From Sphingomonas caeni (GTDB taxonomy: Bacteria > Pseudomonadota > Alphaproteobacteria > Sphingomonadales > Sphingomonadaceae): DNA of 64,000 nucleotides. The translations under genes and the position numbers were made by a program. The stretch spans positions 124,001-188,000 of the forward strand of contig NZ_JAPDOK010000004.1 of NCBI RefSeq assembly GCF_026013415.1. The letters run 5' to 3'. Positions 1-7,678 of the stretch are shown here, one piece after another. The notes below the pieces were generated by a model. The model saw only the letters and a program-made list of their open reading frames with translations, was not told the DNA's origin and searched no databases. Each line of letters starts with the position of its first letter. Within the stretch, counting starts at the first letter, position 1.

Positions 1-395
1 GGACGGTCGTGACCAATGTCGAGGACCGGGCGATGGTCCTCGCCGACCGCGACAGCGTCACGCGGGAGGCGGGCGGCACGATCAAGGTCCGGATGCTCTA
101 TGTGATGCGCGACGATATGGAGAACATGGCCGGGCTCGAGATGGTCAATGAGTTCGATTGCTCCGCCCGGCGCTACCGCCGCGTCTCGATCCGCGGGATC
201 GATGCCGACGGGGCTCTGGTGCGCGAAGAGGCGGCGCGCCCCGAATGGCGCGATGCCGATCCGGAGGCCGTCAGCGGGACGATGCTCGATTTCGTGTGCA
301 GCGGCACCATTTCGGCCGCGGGCACACCCCGGCTCGGCGCCTCGACGCCGGCGGCGATGGCCGAGGCGCGGCGGCAGTTGCGCGAGAAGCGCTAG
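1..395 (+). CDS. Small hypothetical protein, surface-adhesin-E-like, 5' end cut off
   Basis: The reading frame is open to the left edge of the window. A GTG at position 9 could start it, but the codons before it are also open and continue the same strand-like pattern, so the true start probably lies upstream. The visible ~130 residues contain a hydrophilic segment with NEFDCSARRYR, which resembles small exported adhesin-E-like or DUF proteins of Proteobacteria in which one Cys sits in a conserved 'EFDC..rryR' strand. No signal peptide can be judged because the N-terminus is missing. It converges on miaB, with only 13 bp between the stop codons. Family assignment is tentative. Confidence 0.55.
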   Translation, partial: TVVTNVEDRAMVLADRDSVTREAGGTIKVRMLYVMRDDMENMAGLEMVNEFDCSARRYRRVSIRGIDADGALVREEAARPEWRDADPEAVSGTMLDFVCSGTISAAGTPRLGASTPAAMAEARRQLREKR

Positions 396-408
396 GACGG
401 ATGCAGCG

Positions 409-1728
409 CTAGGCCGCCGCCTTCACGCTTTCGACGCCGCCCAGTGAATTCGGCCCGGCGCTGACGATCTCGACCTCGATCAGGTCGCCGATCTTCGCAT
501 CGGTGGTGAGGTGGACCGACTGCAACCAGGGCGATTTGCCGACCAGCTGGCCGGGCTGGCGGCCGGGGCGCTCGAGCAGGACCGGGCAGGTGCGGCCCAC
601 CGTGGCCGCGTTGAACGCGGTCTGATCGCGGATGATTGCGGCCTGGAGGCGCTGGAGCCGCTCGTCCATCACCGCCATCGGGATCATGCCGTCCATCTCC
701 GCCGCGGGCGTGCCGGGGCGCGCGGAAAATTTGAAGCTGAACGCGGCGGCGTAGCGGACCGCGTCGATCAGGCTCAGCGTCTCCTCGAACTCGGCATCGG
801 TTTCGCCCGGGAATCCGACGATGAAGTCGCCCGACAGCGCGATATCGGGCCGCGCGGCGCGGACGCGGTCGAGGATGCGGAGATAGGAGTCGCGCGTGTG
901 CGAGCGGTTCATCGCCTTGAGGATTCGGTCGCTGCCCGCCTGCACGGGAAGGTGGAGATAGGGCATCAGCTTGCCCACCTCGGCATGCGCGCGGATCAGG
1001 CCTTCGCGCATGTCGTTGGGGTGGCTGGTGGTGTAGCGGATGCGGTGCAGTCCCTCGATCTTGTCGAGCGCGACGATCAGGCCGTGCAGCCCGGTGCCCG
1101 CGTCATCGTCCCAGGCATTGACGTTCTGCCCGAGCAAGGTGAGTTCCTTGGCGCCCGCATCGACCAGGGCCTTGGCCTCGTCGATGATCGCGTCGAACGG
1201 CCGGCTGACCTCGGCGCCGCGGGTATAGGGGACGACGCAATAGGTGCAGAATTTGTCGCAGCCCTCCTGCACCGTCAGGAAGGCGCTGGAGCCAACCTTG
1301 CGCCGCGCCGGGAGCGCGCCGAACTTCGCGATGGCGGGCATGTCGGTATCGAGCGCCAGGCCACCCTTGGCCGCTTCCGCCACGAGCCGGGGCAGGTTGT
1401 GATAGGCCTGCGGGCCGACCACAACGTCGATCCTGGCGCGGCGTGCGATCTCGGCGCCCTCGGCCTGGGCGACGCAGCCTGCGACCGCGATCATCGGCGG
1501 GGGAGCGGTGTCGCGGACCTTGAGCCGGCCGATTTCCGAATAGACCTTCTCGGTCGCCCTTTCGCGGATGTGGCAGGTGTTGAGCACCACCAGATCGGCA
1601 TCGGCCGCATCGGCCGCAGTCAGGCCCTGGCTGCCCAGAAGCTCGGCCATGCGCTCGCCGTCATAGACGTTCATCTGGCAGCCGTACGACTTGATATGGA
1701 AGGTAGCGGGGGACTTTTGGGTGGTCAT
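409..1728 (-). CDS. miaB: tRNA-2-methylthio-N6-dimethylallyladenosine synthase MiaB
   Basis: Radical-SAM methylthiotransferase that converts i6A37 to ms2i6A37 in tRNAs reading UNN codons. At 439 aa it has the usual length. The N-terminal UPF0004 domain carries the three auxiliary-cluster cysteines C17 (SYGCQMN), C52 (LNTCHIRE) and C84 (AGCVAQ). The radical-SAM motif CDKFCTYC gives C157, C161 and C164, and a TRAM domain closes the C-terminus. Both [4Fe-4S] sites are intact, so the enzyme should be active. It is transcribed leftward. In sphingomonads it commonly neighbours plsC and fur, as it does here, though a small convergent gene lies between. Confidence 0.97.
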   Translation of the reverse strand: MTTQKSPATFHIKSYGCQMNVYDGERMAELLGSQGLTAADAADADLVVLNTCHIRERATEKVYSEIGRLKVRDTAPPPMIAVAGCVAQAEGAEIARRARIDVVVGPQAYHNLPRLVAEAAKGGLALDTDMPAIAKFGALPARRKVGSSAFLTVQEGCDKFCTYCVVPYTRGAEVSRPFDAIIDEAKALVDAGAKELTLLGQNVNAWDDDAGTGLHGLIVALDKIEGLHRIRYTTSHPNDMREGLIRAHAEVGKLMPYLHLPVQAGSDRILKAMNRSHTRDSYLRILDRVRAARPDIALSGDFIVGFPGETDAEFEETLSLIDAVRYAAAFSFKFSARPGTPAAEMDGMIPMAVMDERLQRLQAAIIRDQTAFNAATVGRTCPVLLERPGRQPGQLVGKSPWLQSVHLTTDAKIGDLIEVEIVSAGPNSLGGVESVKAAA

Positions 1729-1815
1729 GATGGGTGCGCCTATACCATCAATATGGTCTGGGATAAGCCCGCGCGCTGCCGCATCTCTGGCGGATCGAAC
1801 CGGAGGAGGAAGGCG

Positions 1816-2250
1816 ATGCGCGACGGCACAGTCTCGATCGGGCCCAGGCCGCTATTCTATCTGATCATCGGCGCGGCGATCGCGTTCGGCGCGGCACTGT
1901 TCGTCTACGCGCCCGATCCGCTGGCGCTGATCGATGCGGGCGCGCGGCCGGGCAAGGCGCTGGCGGTGATCAAATGGGGCGGCGGGCTGATCGCGCTGCT
2001 CGGGGTGTGGCGGGTTTGTGTGCTCAAGCGCGTGAGCGCGGGCCCCGATGGGATCGTGATCTCATCCTGGCTGGGCAGCCGGCGCCACGACTGGAGCGAC
2101 CTCAAGGATGCCAATCTCGACACGGTCGAGGGCAGCCCGCCAGGATATCGCCTCCGCTTCGGCGCCTATTCGATGTTCCTGCTGCGCCGCGAATATGCGC
2201 CCGCGGCGATCGCGAGCCTGCGCGAAGTCGTGAAGGCGCACCGGGGTTAG
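1816..2250 (+). CDS. Small two-TM membrane protein of unknown function
   Basis: A 144-residue protein starting at the ATG that follows a strong Shine-Dalgarno (GGAGGAGGAAGG). It has two hydrophobic segments (about residues 12-33 and 50-68) and then a soluble C-terminal half with alternating polar/hydrophobic residues ([20 protein letters not shown]...), as in small PH-like or YdbT-like membrane proteins. The frame is open far upstream, but that part is only antisense to miaB. It lies between miaB and plsC and ends 2 bp before the plsC stop. Function is not recognised. Confidence 0.75.
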   Translation: MRDGTVSIGPRPLFYLIIGAAIAFGAALFVYAPDPLALIDAGARPGKALAVIKWGGGLIALLGVWRVCVLKRVSAGPDGIVISSWLGSRRHDWSDLKDANLDTVEGSPPGYRLRFGAYSMFLLRREYAPAAIASLREVVKAHRG

Positions 2251-2252
2251 GG

Positions 2253-3197
2253 CTATTCGATCGGCACCGCCGCTTCGGTGGGTACTTCGGGCGCCGCATA
2301 GGCCACCGGCGCGACATCATGGGCGAAGGGGCGGAGCGGCTTGCCGAGCGCCTTGATCAGCGCCTCCTCGATCCGGCGGCGGCTCTCGGCGGCGATCGCC
2401 TTGCGGCCGGGGAAGTCGCGCGGGTGGAACGGGTCGAGAAAGGTCACGCGCAGCCGGAAGGCGCCGCGGCGCGACAGCATCCGCTTGGCGTTGTTGACCC
2501 CGCTCTCCTCGCCGATCCAGCCGATCTCCTCGGCGACGCGGCCATAGTCGAGCAGCACCGGCTGGACGAGCACGCCGGGCGGCGGCGGCTCGAGCACGCG
2601 CAGCATCGGCGTCTTGAACGGCAGCAGCGACTGGCCGTCGGTGGTGGTGCCCTCGGGGAAGACGGTGATCGCCCAATTCTCGGCGAGCGCGTCGCGCAGC
2701 TGGTTGATCTGGTCGGCAACGCCCAGACGGTTCTCGCGCTTGACATAGACGGTGCGGTTGAGCCCTGCGAGCCAGCCGACCAAAGGCGAGGTCTGGATCT
2801 CGGCCTTGGCGACGAACGCCGTCCCGCTGGTGCCGCCGAGCGCGAGGATGTCGATCCAGCTCAAATGGTTCGCGATGTAGAAGACGTCGCGCTTCAAGGG
2901 CACGCCGATCCGCTTGATCCGCGCGCCGACGATCCAGGCGACGCAGCCGAGGAACCATTTGGGCCAGGGCGAGGGCAGGCGGAACAGCCGGAACAGATAG
3001 TGGAACGGCACCATCAGGATGATGACCACCACCATCGCCGCGACGCGCAGCCACAGCCGGGTCCAGCCGATCGGTGTCATGCGGGGCGGCTCGCCGGCGA
3101 TGACGCGGGCGCGTTCCTCGGGTGAAATTCTCACTCGCGGAGTCTTTGCAGAGGCTCCGGGCAACCGCCCTATGCCTTTTTGTGAGCCTCCGGGCAA
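2253..3197 (-). CDS. plsC: 1-acyl-sn-glycerol-3-phosphate acyltransferase (PlsC family)
   Basis: Lysophospholipid acyltransferase that makes phosphatidic acid at the inner membrane. The acyltransferase signature NHLSWID (HX4D) is followed by the substrate-binding block FPEGTTTDGQ. A hydrophobic anchor (AAMVVVIILMVPF) precedes the domain. The start is uncertain. The longest form begins with TTG at 3197 just after the fur stop, with AGGG close upstream; a second in-frame TTG sits at 3164 in a repeat copy, GTG at 3134, and ATG at 3080. Strong GC3 codon use upstream of 3080 argues that the ATG is internal. It is probably translationally coupled to fur. Confidence 0.9.
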   Translation of the reverse strand: MPGGSQKGIGRLPGASAKTPRVRISPEERARVIAGEPPRMTPIGWTRLWLRVAAMVVVIILMVPFHYLFRLFRLPSPWPKWFLGCVAWIVGARIKRIGVPLKRDVFYIANHLSWIDILALGGTSGTAFVAKAEIQTSPLVGWLAGLNRTVYVKRENRLGVADQINQLRDALAENWAITVFPEGTTTDGQSLLPFKTPMLRVLEPPPPGVLVQPVLLDYGRVAEEIGWIGEESGVNNAKRMLSRRGAFRLRVTFLDPFHPRDFPGRKAIAAESRRRIEEALIKALGKPLRPFAHDVAPVAYAAPEVPTEAAVPIE

Positions 3198-3216
3198 CAG
3201 CCCTATGCCTTCCGGT
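3151..3216. repeat. 33-bp tandem duplication across the fur/plsC junction
   Basis: Two adjacent 33-bp units (3151-3183 and 3184-3216) share a 28-bp core with two mismatches. Read on the minus strand, each unit contains AAGGCATAGGG followed by TTG. The fur stop codon lies in the first-transcribed unit. Because the period is 11 codons, the second unit repeats an in-frame possible ribosome-binding site and start for plsC. Confidence 0.85.
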
Positions 3217-3625
3217 CGAGCGCGACCCCGTAGAGCTCCATGCGGTGATCGACGAGGCGGAAGCCGAGCCGCTCGGCGATCTGCTTCTGGAGCTGCTCGA
3301 GTTCGGGATCGACGAATTCGATCACCTGGCCGGTCTCGACATTGATCAGATGATCGTGATGCGCTTCGGGCGCGGGCTCGTAGCGCGCGCGGCCGTCGCC
3401 GAAATCGTGGCGGTCGAGGATGCCTGCCTCCTCGAACAGGCGCACGGTGCGATAGACGGTCGCGATCGAGATGCCCGGATCGATCGCCGAGGCGCGCTCA
3501 TAGACCTTCTCGACATCCGGGTGATCCTCGGCGTCGGAAAGCACGCGCGCGATCACCTTACGCTGCTCGGTGATGCGCAGGCCCTTTTCGTGGCAGAGCG
3601 CTTCGAGATCGATTCTGCGGCCCAT
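3203..3625 (-). CDS. fur: Ferric uptake regulator family protein Fur (alphaproteobacterial Fur/Mur type)
   Basis: Metal-dependent repressor of 140 aa. The N-terminal winged helix contains ISIATVYRTVRLFEEAG (about residues 52-68). The dimerisation domain has the metal-binding motif HHDH (89-92) and the segment VETGQVIEF. There is a single Cys (C11), so the structural-zinc CxxC pairs of enterobacterial Fur are absent. That matches alphaproteobacterial Fur/Mur proteins, which may respond to iron or manganese. It is transcribed leftward ahead of plsC, with 5 bp between the fur stop and the earliest plsC start. Confidence 0.93.
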   Translation of the reverse strand: MGRRIDLEALCHEKGLRITEQRKVIARVLSDAEDHPDVEKVYERASAIDPGISIATVYRTVRLFEEAGILDRHDFGDGRARYEPAPEAHHDHLINVETGQVIEFVDPELEQLQKQIAERLGFRLVDHRMELYGVALDRKA

Positions 3626-3757
3626 GGGTCCTTCCGCCGGGGAGGTTGCCTCACCGCTCTAACGGCAATGCGGGAGCGGGGGAAGAGTCGCGGGGCAAAC
3701 AAAAGGCGGCTGGGGCGTCGCGCCCCGGCCGCCTTTGATCTTCGGTCCGGATCGGGC

Positions 3758-4171
3758 TCAGCGCTTGCGGCGCTTGGTGCCCAGACCGATCTTCTTGGCG
3801 AGCGTACGGCGCTGCTCGGCATAGTTCGGCGCGACCATCGGATAGTCGGCGGGCAGGCCCCACTTGGCGCGGTACTGGTCCGGGGTCATCTGATAGTGCG
3901 TCATCAGGTGACGCTTGAGCATCTTCAGCTTCTTGCCGTCCTCGAGGCAGACGATGAAATCGGGCTTGACCGACGAGCGGATCGACACCGCCGGTTCCTG
4001 CTTCGCTTCCGGCTCGGCTACGGCGGCACCAAGGCCGGCCAGCGCGCCGTGGACGTTTTGAATGAGAATGGGAAGATCGGAGACGGCAACGCTGTTGTTG
4101 CTCACATGGGCTGCCACAATATCGGCAGTCAGCGTCACCAATGTTTCTTGAATGTCAGCCTGCGTATCCAT
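3758..4171 (-). CDS. MucR/Ros family transcriptional regulator
   Basis: A 137-residue regulator. The start at 4171 is preceded by AGGAAAAAG, a good ribosome-binding site; the in-frame extension upstream lacks one. The C-terminal half holds the MucR/Ros single zinc-finger block: C75, then D78 in place of the second Cys, H88 and H92, followed by [27 protein letters not shown] and a basic tail. Alphaproteobacterial members act as global repressors or nucleoid-like regulators of exopolysaccharide, motility and cell-cycle genes. The targets here cannot be read from sequence. It stands alone upstream of fur. Confidence 0.93.
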   Translation of the reverse strand: MDTQADIQETLVTLTADIVAAHVSNNSVAVSDLPILIQNVHGALAGLGAAVAEPEAKQEPAVSIRSSVKPDFIVCLEDGKKLKMLKRHLMTHYQMTPDQYRAKWGLPADYPMVAPNYAEQRRTLAKKIGLGTKRRKR

Positions 4172-4305
4172 CTTTTTCCTTTCGACCCGGGCGGCGCGAC
4201 TATCGCCGATCGCCTGCTCCGGCGCTATCGGGCCATTACGGACCAAATGCAAGCCGGTAAAGCAACATTCAGCGTTAACCTAGTAATCGCGACCAGTGAA
4301 CTGAC

Positions 4306-4782
4306 TTAGCCGACTTGCCGCGCAAAGGTCAGGCCATCAAAAACTTGCCCGCTTTTCCCACGATAATAGCCCTTGCGCTCGCCGACCTTTGCGAAACCTT
4401 CCCTTGCGTAAAGCTGAACAGCCTCGTTCCCGGCGCGTACCTCGAGGTGGAGCATGCGCGCGCCGCGGTGCCGCGCCTCCTCGATCACCGTTCGGAGAAG
4501 GGCGCCGCCGATCCCGCGCCCGCGCGCGGCGGGGCGTGTCGCGAGCAGCAGCAATTCGGCTTCATCGACGGCCTGCCGGGCGAGCGCGAAGGCGACGTCG
4601 CGGTCGTCCATCGCGGCGATGGTGAGCCAAACGCCCGGCAGCGAAAGCATCCCCATGCATTGCGAGCTGGTCCAGGCCTCGCCGTAACGCGGGTCGAACG
4701 CCTCCTGCATGATCGAATTGACCTGGGGAAGATCCTGCGGGCCCCCGGCGCGGAGTTCGGTCAGGTGCAGCATCCGGCTCAC
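4306..4782 (-). CDS. rimI: Ribosomal-protein-alanine N-acetyltransferase RimI (GNAT)
   Basis: GNAT acetyltransferase of 158 aa. The acetyl-CoA binding loop is the RPAARGRGIGGALL segment (Q/R-x-x-G-x-G/A motif), followed by the family-typical HLEVRAGNEAVQLYAREGFAKVGERKGYY. RimI acetylates the N-terminus of ribosomal protein S18. It overlaps the tsaB stop by 4 bp, and the tsaB–rimI pair is widely conserved, which supports this assignment over a generic GNAT. Confidence 0.9.
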   Translation of the reverse strand: MSRMLHLTELRAGGPQDLPQVNSIMQEAFDPRYGEAWTSSQCMGMLSLPGVWLTIAAMDDRDVAFALARQAVDEAELLLLATRPAARGRGIGGALLRTVIEEARHRGARMLHLEVRAGNEAVQLYAREGFAKVGERKGYYRGKSGQVFDGLTFARQVG

Positions 4783-5411
4783 GCCCGGCCCAATTCCGCC
4801 AGTGTCTTGGCGTCCGGGGCTCGGCCATAGACGGGGCGCGGCGCAAGACTTCGGAGCGCTTCGGGAAGCAGCAGCGCGTCGGCGGCGTGGGGAAGGCTCC
4901 CACGCGGCGCGGTGCGGGGGTCGCCGAAGCCCAGCCAGCGCAGGCCGTCGCCCACGGCGTGATGTCCCCCGAGCCGCTCGCGGGCGGCGTCGGGAGCCAA
5001 GGATTCGAGCGCGCTCGCATTCATCATCGGAGGCGGACCGAACATCTGCATGAAGACCTCACCGTGCCCGCCTTCGAGCACGACGGCAAGCATCCCCGCC
5101 ACCGTCTCGCGCGCGAAGGTCGCGGCGGCGATATTGGCGAGCGACGAATAGCCGGACACCGGCACGCCCCAGCCGATGCCAAGCCCGATCGCCGCGGCGA
5201 GCCCGACGCGGATACCGGTGAAGCTGCCGGGGCCGACATCGACGAGGATCTGGGTCGCGCGGCCCTGGTCCGGCAGATCGGCGATCATCGGCACCAGCCG
5301 CTCGGCATGGCCGCGCCCGACCACTTCATGGTGCTGGGCGATGAGTTGGCCGCCACGGATCAGCGCCACCGAACAGGCGGCGGTCGCGGTTTCGATGACG
5401 AGGGTGGTCAG
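4779..5411 (-). CDS. tsaB: tRNA threonylcarbamoyladenosine biosynthesis protein TsaB
   Basis: Partner of TsaD in making t6A37 of ANN-decoding tRNAs. It has the ASKHA N-terminal strand TLVIETATAACSVAL and the signature VDVGPGSFTGIRVGLAAA. At about 210 aa it has normal length. The start is odd: the conserved first strand is preceded in frame only by CTG (5411), immediately after the upstream nitroreductase stop. The nearest ATG is at 5483, which would add 24 low-complexity residues inside the upstream gene. CTG initiation is therefore inferred. It is followed by overlapping rimI. Confidence 0.9.
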   Translation of the reverse strand: MTTLVIETATAACSVALIRGGQLIAQHHEVVGRGHAERLVPMIADLPDQGRATQILVDVGPGSFTGIRVGLAAAIGLGIGWGVPVSGYSSLANIAAATFARETVAGMLAVVLEGGHGEVFMQMFGPPPMMNASALESLAPDAARERLGGHHAVGDGLRWLGFGDPRTAPRGSLPHAADALLLPEALRSLAPRPVYGRAPDAKTLAELGRA

Positions 5412-5412
5412 C

Positions 5413-6006
5413 TCAGTCGATCCGGTTGAACTGCTCGAACTCGGGCCGGGGGTGCCTGCCGAAGATGGTCGAGGGGTCGCCATGGCCGAGCGTCGCGATG
5501 AAGTTGGACTTCACATTGGGCTGGTCGGCAAAGAAGGCCGCGTCAACCTTGGCGTTGTCGAAGCCCGACATCGGCCCGGTATCGAAGCCGAGCGCCCGCG
5601 CCGCGATGAGGAAATAGGCGCCCTGGAGCGTCGAGTTGCGGAAGGCGTGCGTGTGGCGGTCCTCGAGCTTGGGGAACCAGCTCTTCGCGCTCTGGTCGTG
5701 CGGGAAGAGCCAGGGCAGATGCTCGTGGAAATCGAGGTCCATCGCGATGATCACCGCGGCGGGCGCCTTGCGGATCTTCGCGCCGTTGGTCTTGCTGGCG
5801 AGATCGGCGAGCTTGTCCTTGCCTTCCTGGCTCAGCAGCCAGACGAAGCGCGCGGGCTGCTGGTTGGCCGAGGTCGGGCCCAGTTTGAGCAGCTCGTAGA
5901 TCGCGCGGATATCGGCCTCGGTGACGGGCGTGTCGTCATAGCCGTTATAGGTGCGGGCGGTGCGGAAGATCGTGTCGAGCCCCGAATCGTCGAGCGGCTT
6001 GCCCAT
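5413..6006 (-). CDS. Nitroreductase-family protein, malonic semialdehyde reductase (RutE/HadB) type
   Basis: FMN-dependent nitroreductase-fold protein of 197 aa. It resembles RutE closely along its length: ARTYNGYDDTPVTE near the N-terminus, LGPTSANQQPARFV (FMN-binding), LFPHDQSAKSWF, ARALGFDTGPMSGFD and a GHGDPS segment near the end. RutE-like enzymes reduce malonic semialdehyde to 3-hydroxypropionate. No other rut gene lies nearby, so a general aldehyde or quinone reductase role is possible. The start overlaps the nfu stop by one base (TGATG). Confidence 0.88.
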   Translation of the reverse strand: MGKPLDDSGLDTIFRTARTYNGYDDTPVTEADIRAIYELLKLGPTSANQQPARFVWLLSQEGKDKLADLASKTNGAKIRKAPAAVIIAMDLDFHEHLPWLFPHDQSAKSWFPKLEDRHTHAFRNSTLQGAYFLIAARALGFDTGPMSGFDNAKVDAAFFADQPNVKSNFIATLGHGDPSTIFGRHPRPEFEQFNRID

Positions 6007-6587
6007 CAGACGGCGCGCACTTCGGTGACTTCGGGGACATAGTGCTTGAGCAATTGCTCGATCCCGTTCTTGAGCGTCGCGCTCGAGGAGGGGCAGCCCG
6101 AGCAGGCGCCCTGCATCTGGAGGAAGACCTTGCCCTGCTGGAAGCCGCGATAGACGATGTCGCCGCCGTCGTTCGCGACCGCGGGACGGACGCGGGTCTC
6201 GATCAGCTCCTTGATCTGCGCGACGATATCGGCGTCGGCGGGATCGTCGCCGAAATCCTCATCCTCGGCGGGGACCGAGAAGCCTGCCGAGGGCGCGCGG
6301 AACAACGGCATGTTCGCGCTGAAATGATCGAGCAGGATGCCGAGCACGTCGGGCTTGAGGTCGCGCCACTCGGCGCCGGGGCCCGCGGTCACCGAGATGA
6401 AGTCGCGCCCGAAGAACACGCCGGTCACGTCGCCGAGCGTGAACAGCGCCTCCGCGAGCGGTGAGGCCTCGGCCTCCTCTGGAGTCGCGAAGTCGCGGGT
6501 GCCGGCGTCCATCACGGTTCGGCCGGGGATGAATTTGAGCGTCGCCGGGTTGGGCGTCGGTTCGGTCTCGATCAGCATGGGGTGCAT
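6006..6587 (-). CDS. NifU-family iron-sulfur carrier (Nfu type)
   Basis: Fe-S cluster delivery protein of 193 aa. The N-terminal Nfu_N domain (IETEPTPNPATLKFIPG) is followed by an acidic linker near residues 107-118 and a C-terminal NifU domain with the cluster ligands C162 and C165 in CSGCPSS. ATG at 6578 (fourth codon) is an equally likely start and gives the usual MxIETE N-terminus. Neither start has a clear ribosome-binding site. It leads the overlapping run nfu–nitroreductase–tsaB–rimI and could serve targets such as MiaB, but that link is inference. Confidence 0.93.
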   Translation of the reverse strand: MHPMLIETEPTPNPATLKFIPGRTVMDAGTRDFATPEEAEASPLAEALFTLGDVTGVFFGRDFISVTAGPGAEWRDLKPDVLGILLDHFSANMPLFRAPSAGFSVPAEDEDFGDDPADADIVAQIKELIETRVRPAVANDGGDIVYRGFQQGKVFLQMQGACSGCPSSSATLKNGIEQLLKHYVPEVTEVRAV

Positions 6588-6714
6588 GTGGGCGCGTGCG
6601 GCGCGCGGATCAAGCGCGCATCACGAAACGCTGGGTTGCCCGGGGACGTGAGCCGCAGGGCCAGCTTCATAAGGTCCCGCACATCGCATTCATTGGTGAC
6701 CTTTGCCCGAGGGG

Positions 6715-6817
6715 ATTTGCGCATTCCGTTGGAATTGCGAGTGCCACAGGCACGGGGATCGACGGCTCAACGAGCGACGCCGAATCCAGCAGGCGAAATC
6801 CAACATTGCAAGCGAAA
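6715..6817. repeat. Interspersed repeat, copy 1
   Basis: The intergenic stretch after the beta-hydroxylase gene includes a 25-bp block at about 6788-6812 (AGCAGGCGAAATCC, then ACATTGCAAG) that recurs with one mismatch at about 28534-28558. The sequence before both blocks also shares GGATCGAC, TCAA and GAGCGA. The copies lie in noncoding DNA, so a dispersed intergenic element or small RNA family is likely. Outer limits are approximate. Confidence 0.55.
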
Positions 6818-6819
6818 CC

Positions 6820-7428
6820 CTAGCGCCGCGTCGCCAGCCGCTCGGCGAGCCAGCGCGCCGGCTGGCGCATCGGGCGGCGGAACTGGAGGTGGAGCACGGT
6901 GCGCGGCGCGCCCGCCTCGTTCCAGATCTCGTGCGCATAGCTGTCGTCGAACACGAGCGTCTCGCCCTCGGCCCAGCGCAGCACCCGGTTGGCCAGCGCC
7001 ATGCGGACATCGCCGTCGCGCGGCACCGCGAGCCCGAGGTGGCAGGTGATCAGCCCCTTGGTCGCGCCGCGATGCGCGGGGATATGCGCGCCCGCCGCGA
7101 GCGTCGAGACCGTGGCGTTCACCAGCCCCGGGATCTGATGGACCAGCGAAGCGGTCACCGGGCAGCGCGACAGCGTCTCCTCGATCGGCTTGCCCCCGAC
7201 GATCAGCTGGCGCGCGGCCTCGGTCTCGGCGCGAATCGCGCGCCAATTCTCGCGCAGCAGCGCCGTCCAGGGAAAGTCGCGCACGTCGAGCACCGGGCTG
7301 GTCGCGACGAGCGAGCAGGAGGCGATCAGCCGGTCGAGCGGTCCGCGAAGAAGCGTGCGCAGCGATGCCGGACGCGAAGCGCCCGCCTGCTGCCACATTT
7401 CATCCCAGTTTCCGGCTTCGACACGCAC
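6820..7428 (-). CDS. Aspartyl/asparaginyl beta-hydroxylase domain protein
   Basis: Cupin-fold 2-oxoglutarate/Fe(II) dioxygenase-like protein. The core reads LAAGAHIPAHRGATKG, then CHLGLAVP, then LVFDDSYAHEIWNEAGAPRTVLHLQ. These are the conserved His and Arg positions of the Asp/Asn hydroxylase family, which includes LpxO-type lipid A hydroxylases. Start choice: GTG at 7428 has GAGGAG upstream; ATG at 7398 is an alternative; the longest frame begins at 7521 without support. The substrate may be a lipid or a protein side chain and cannot be told from sequence. Confidence 0.85.
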   Translation of the reverse strand: MRVEAGNWDEMWQQAGASRPASLRTLLRGPLDRLIASCSLVATSPVLDVRDFPWTALLRENWRAIRAETEAARQLIVGGKPIEETLSRCPVTASLVHQIPGLVNATVSTLAAGAHIPAHRGATKGLITCHLGLAVPRDGDVRMALANRVLRWAEGETLVFDDSYAHEIWNEAGAPRTVLHLQFRRPMRQPARWLAERLATRR

Positions 7429-7678
7429 GCGTTTCCGACTCCTCGGCGGCTTCCGATTCCCATTTGGTTTTTCGCAGCCTCGCCAGTTTCCCGCTGGCAT
7501 GGCGCGATGGCCCGAAGGCACAGGAGTTAAGCATTACATGCGCCCAAATGATGGCGCGCTGAACGAGATTGCGGCAGGATCGCAACGCTCGCGCAACGTC
7601 CCGGGGCTGGATCGGCAGCTCGCGGCCGGGCCAAGCGCGGGATTGCGGGAAGCCGCCGCGCACCTTACTAAAAGCAGC

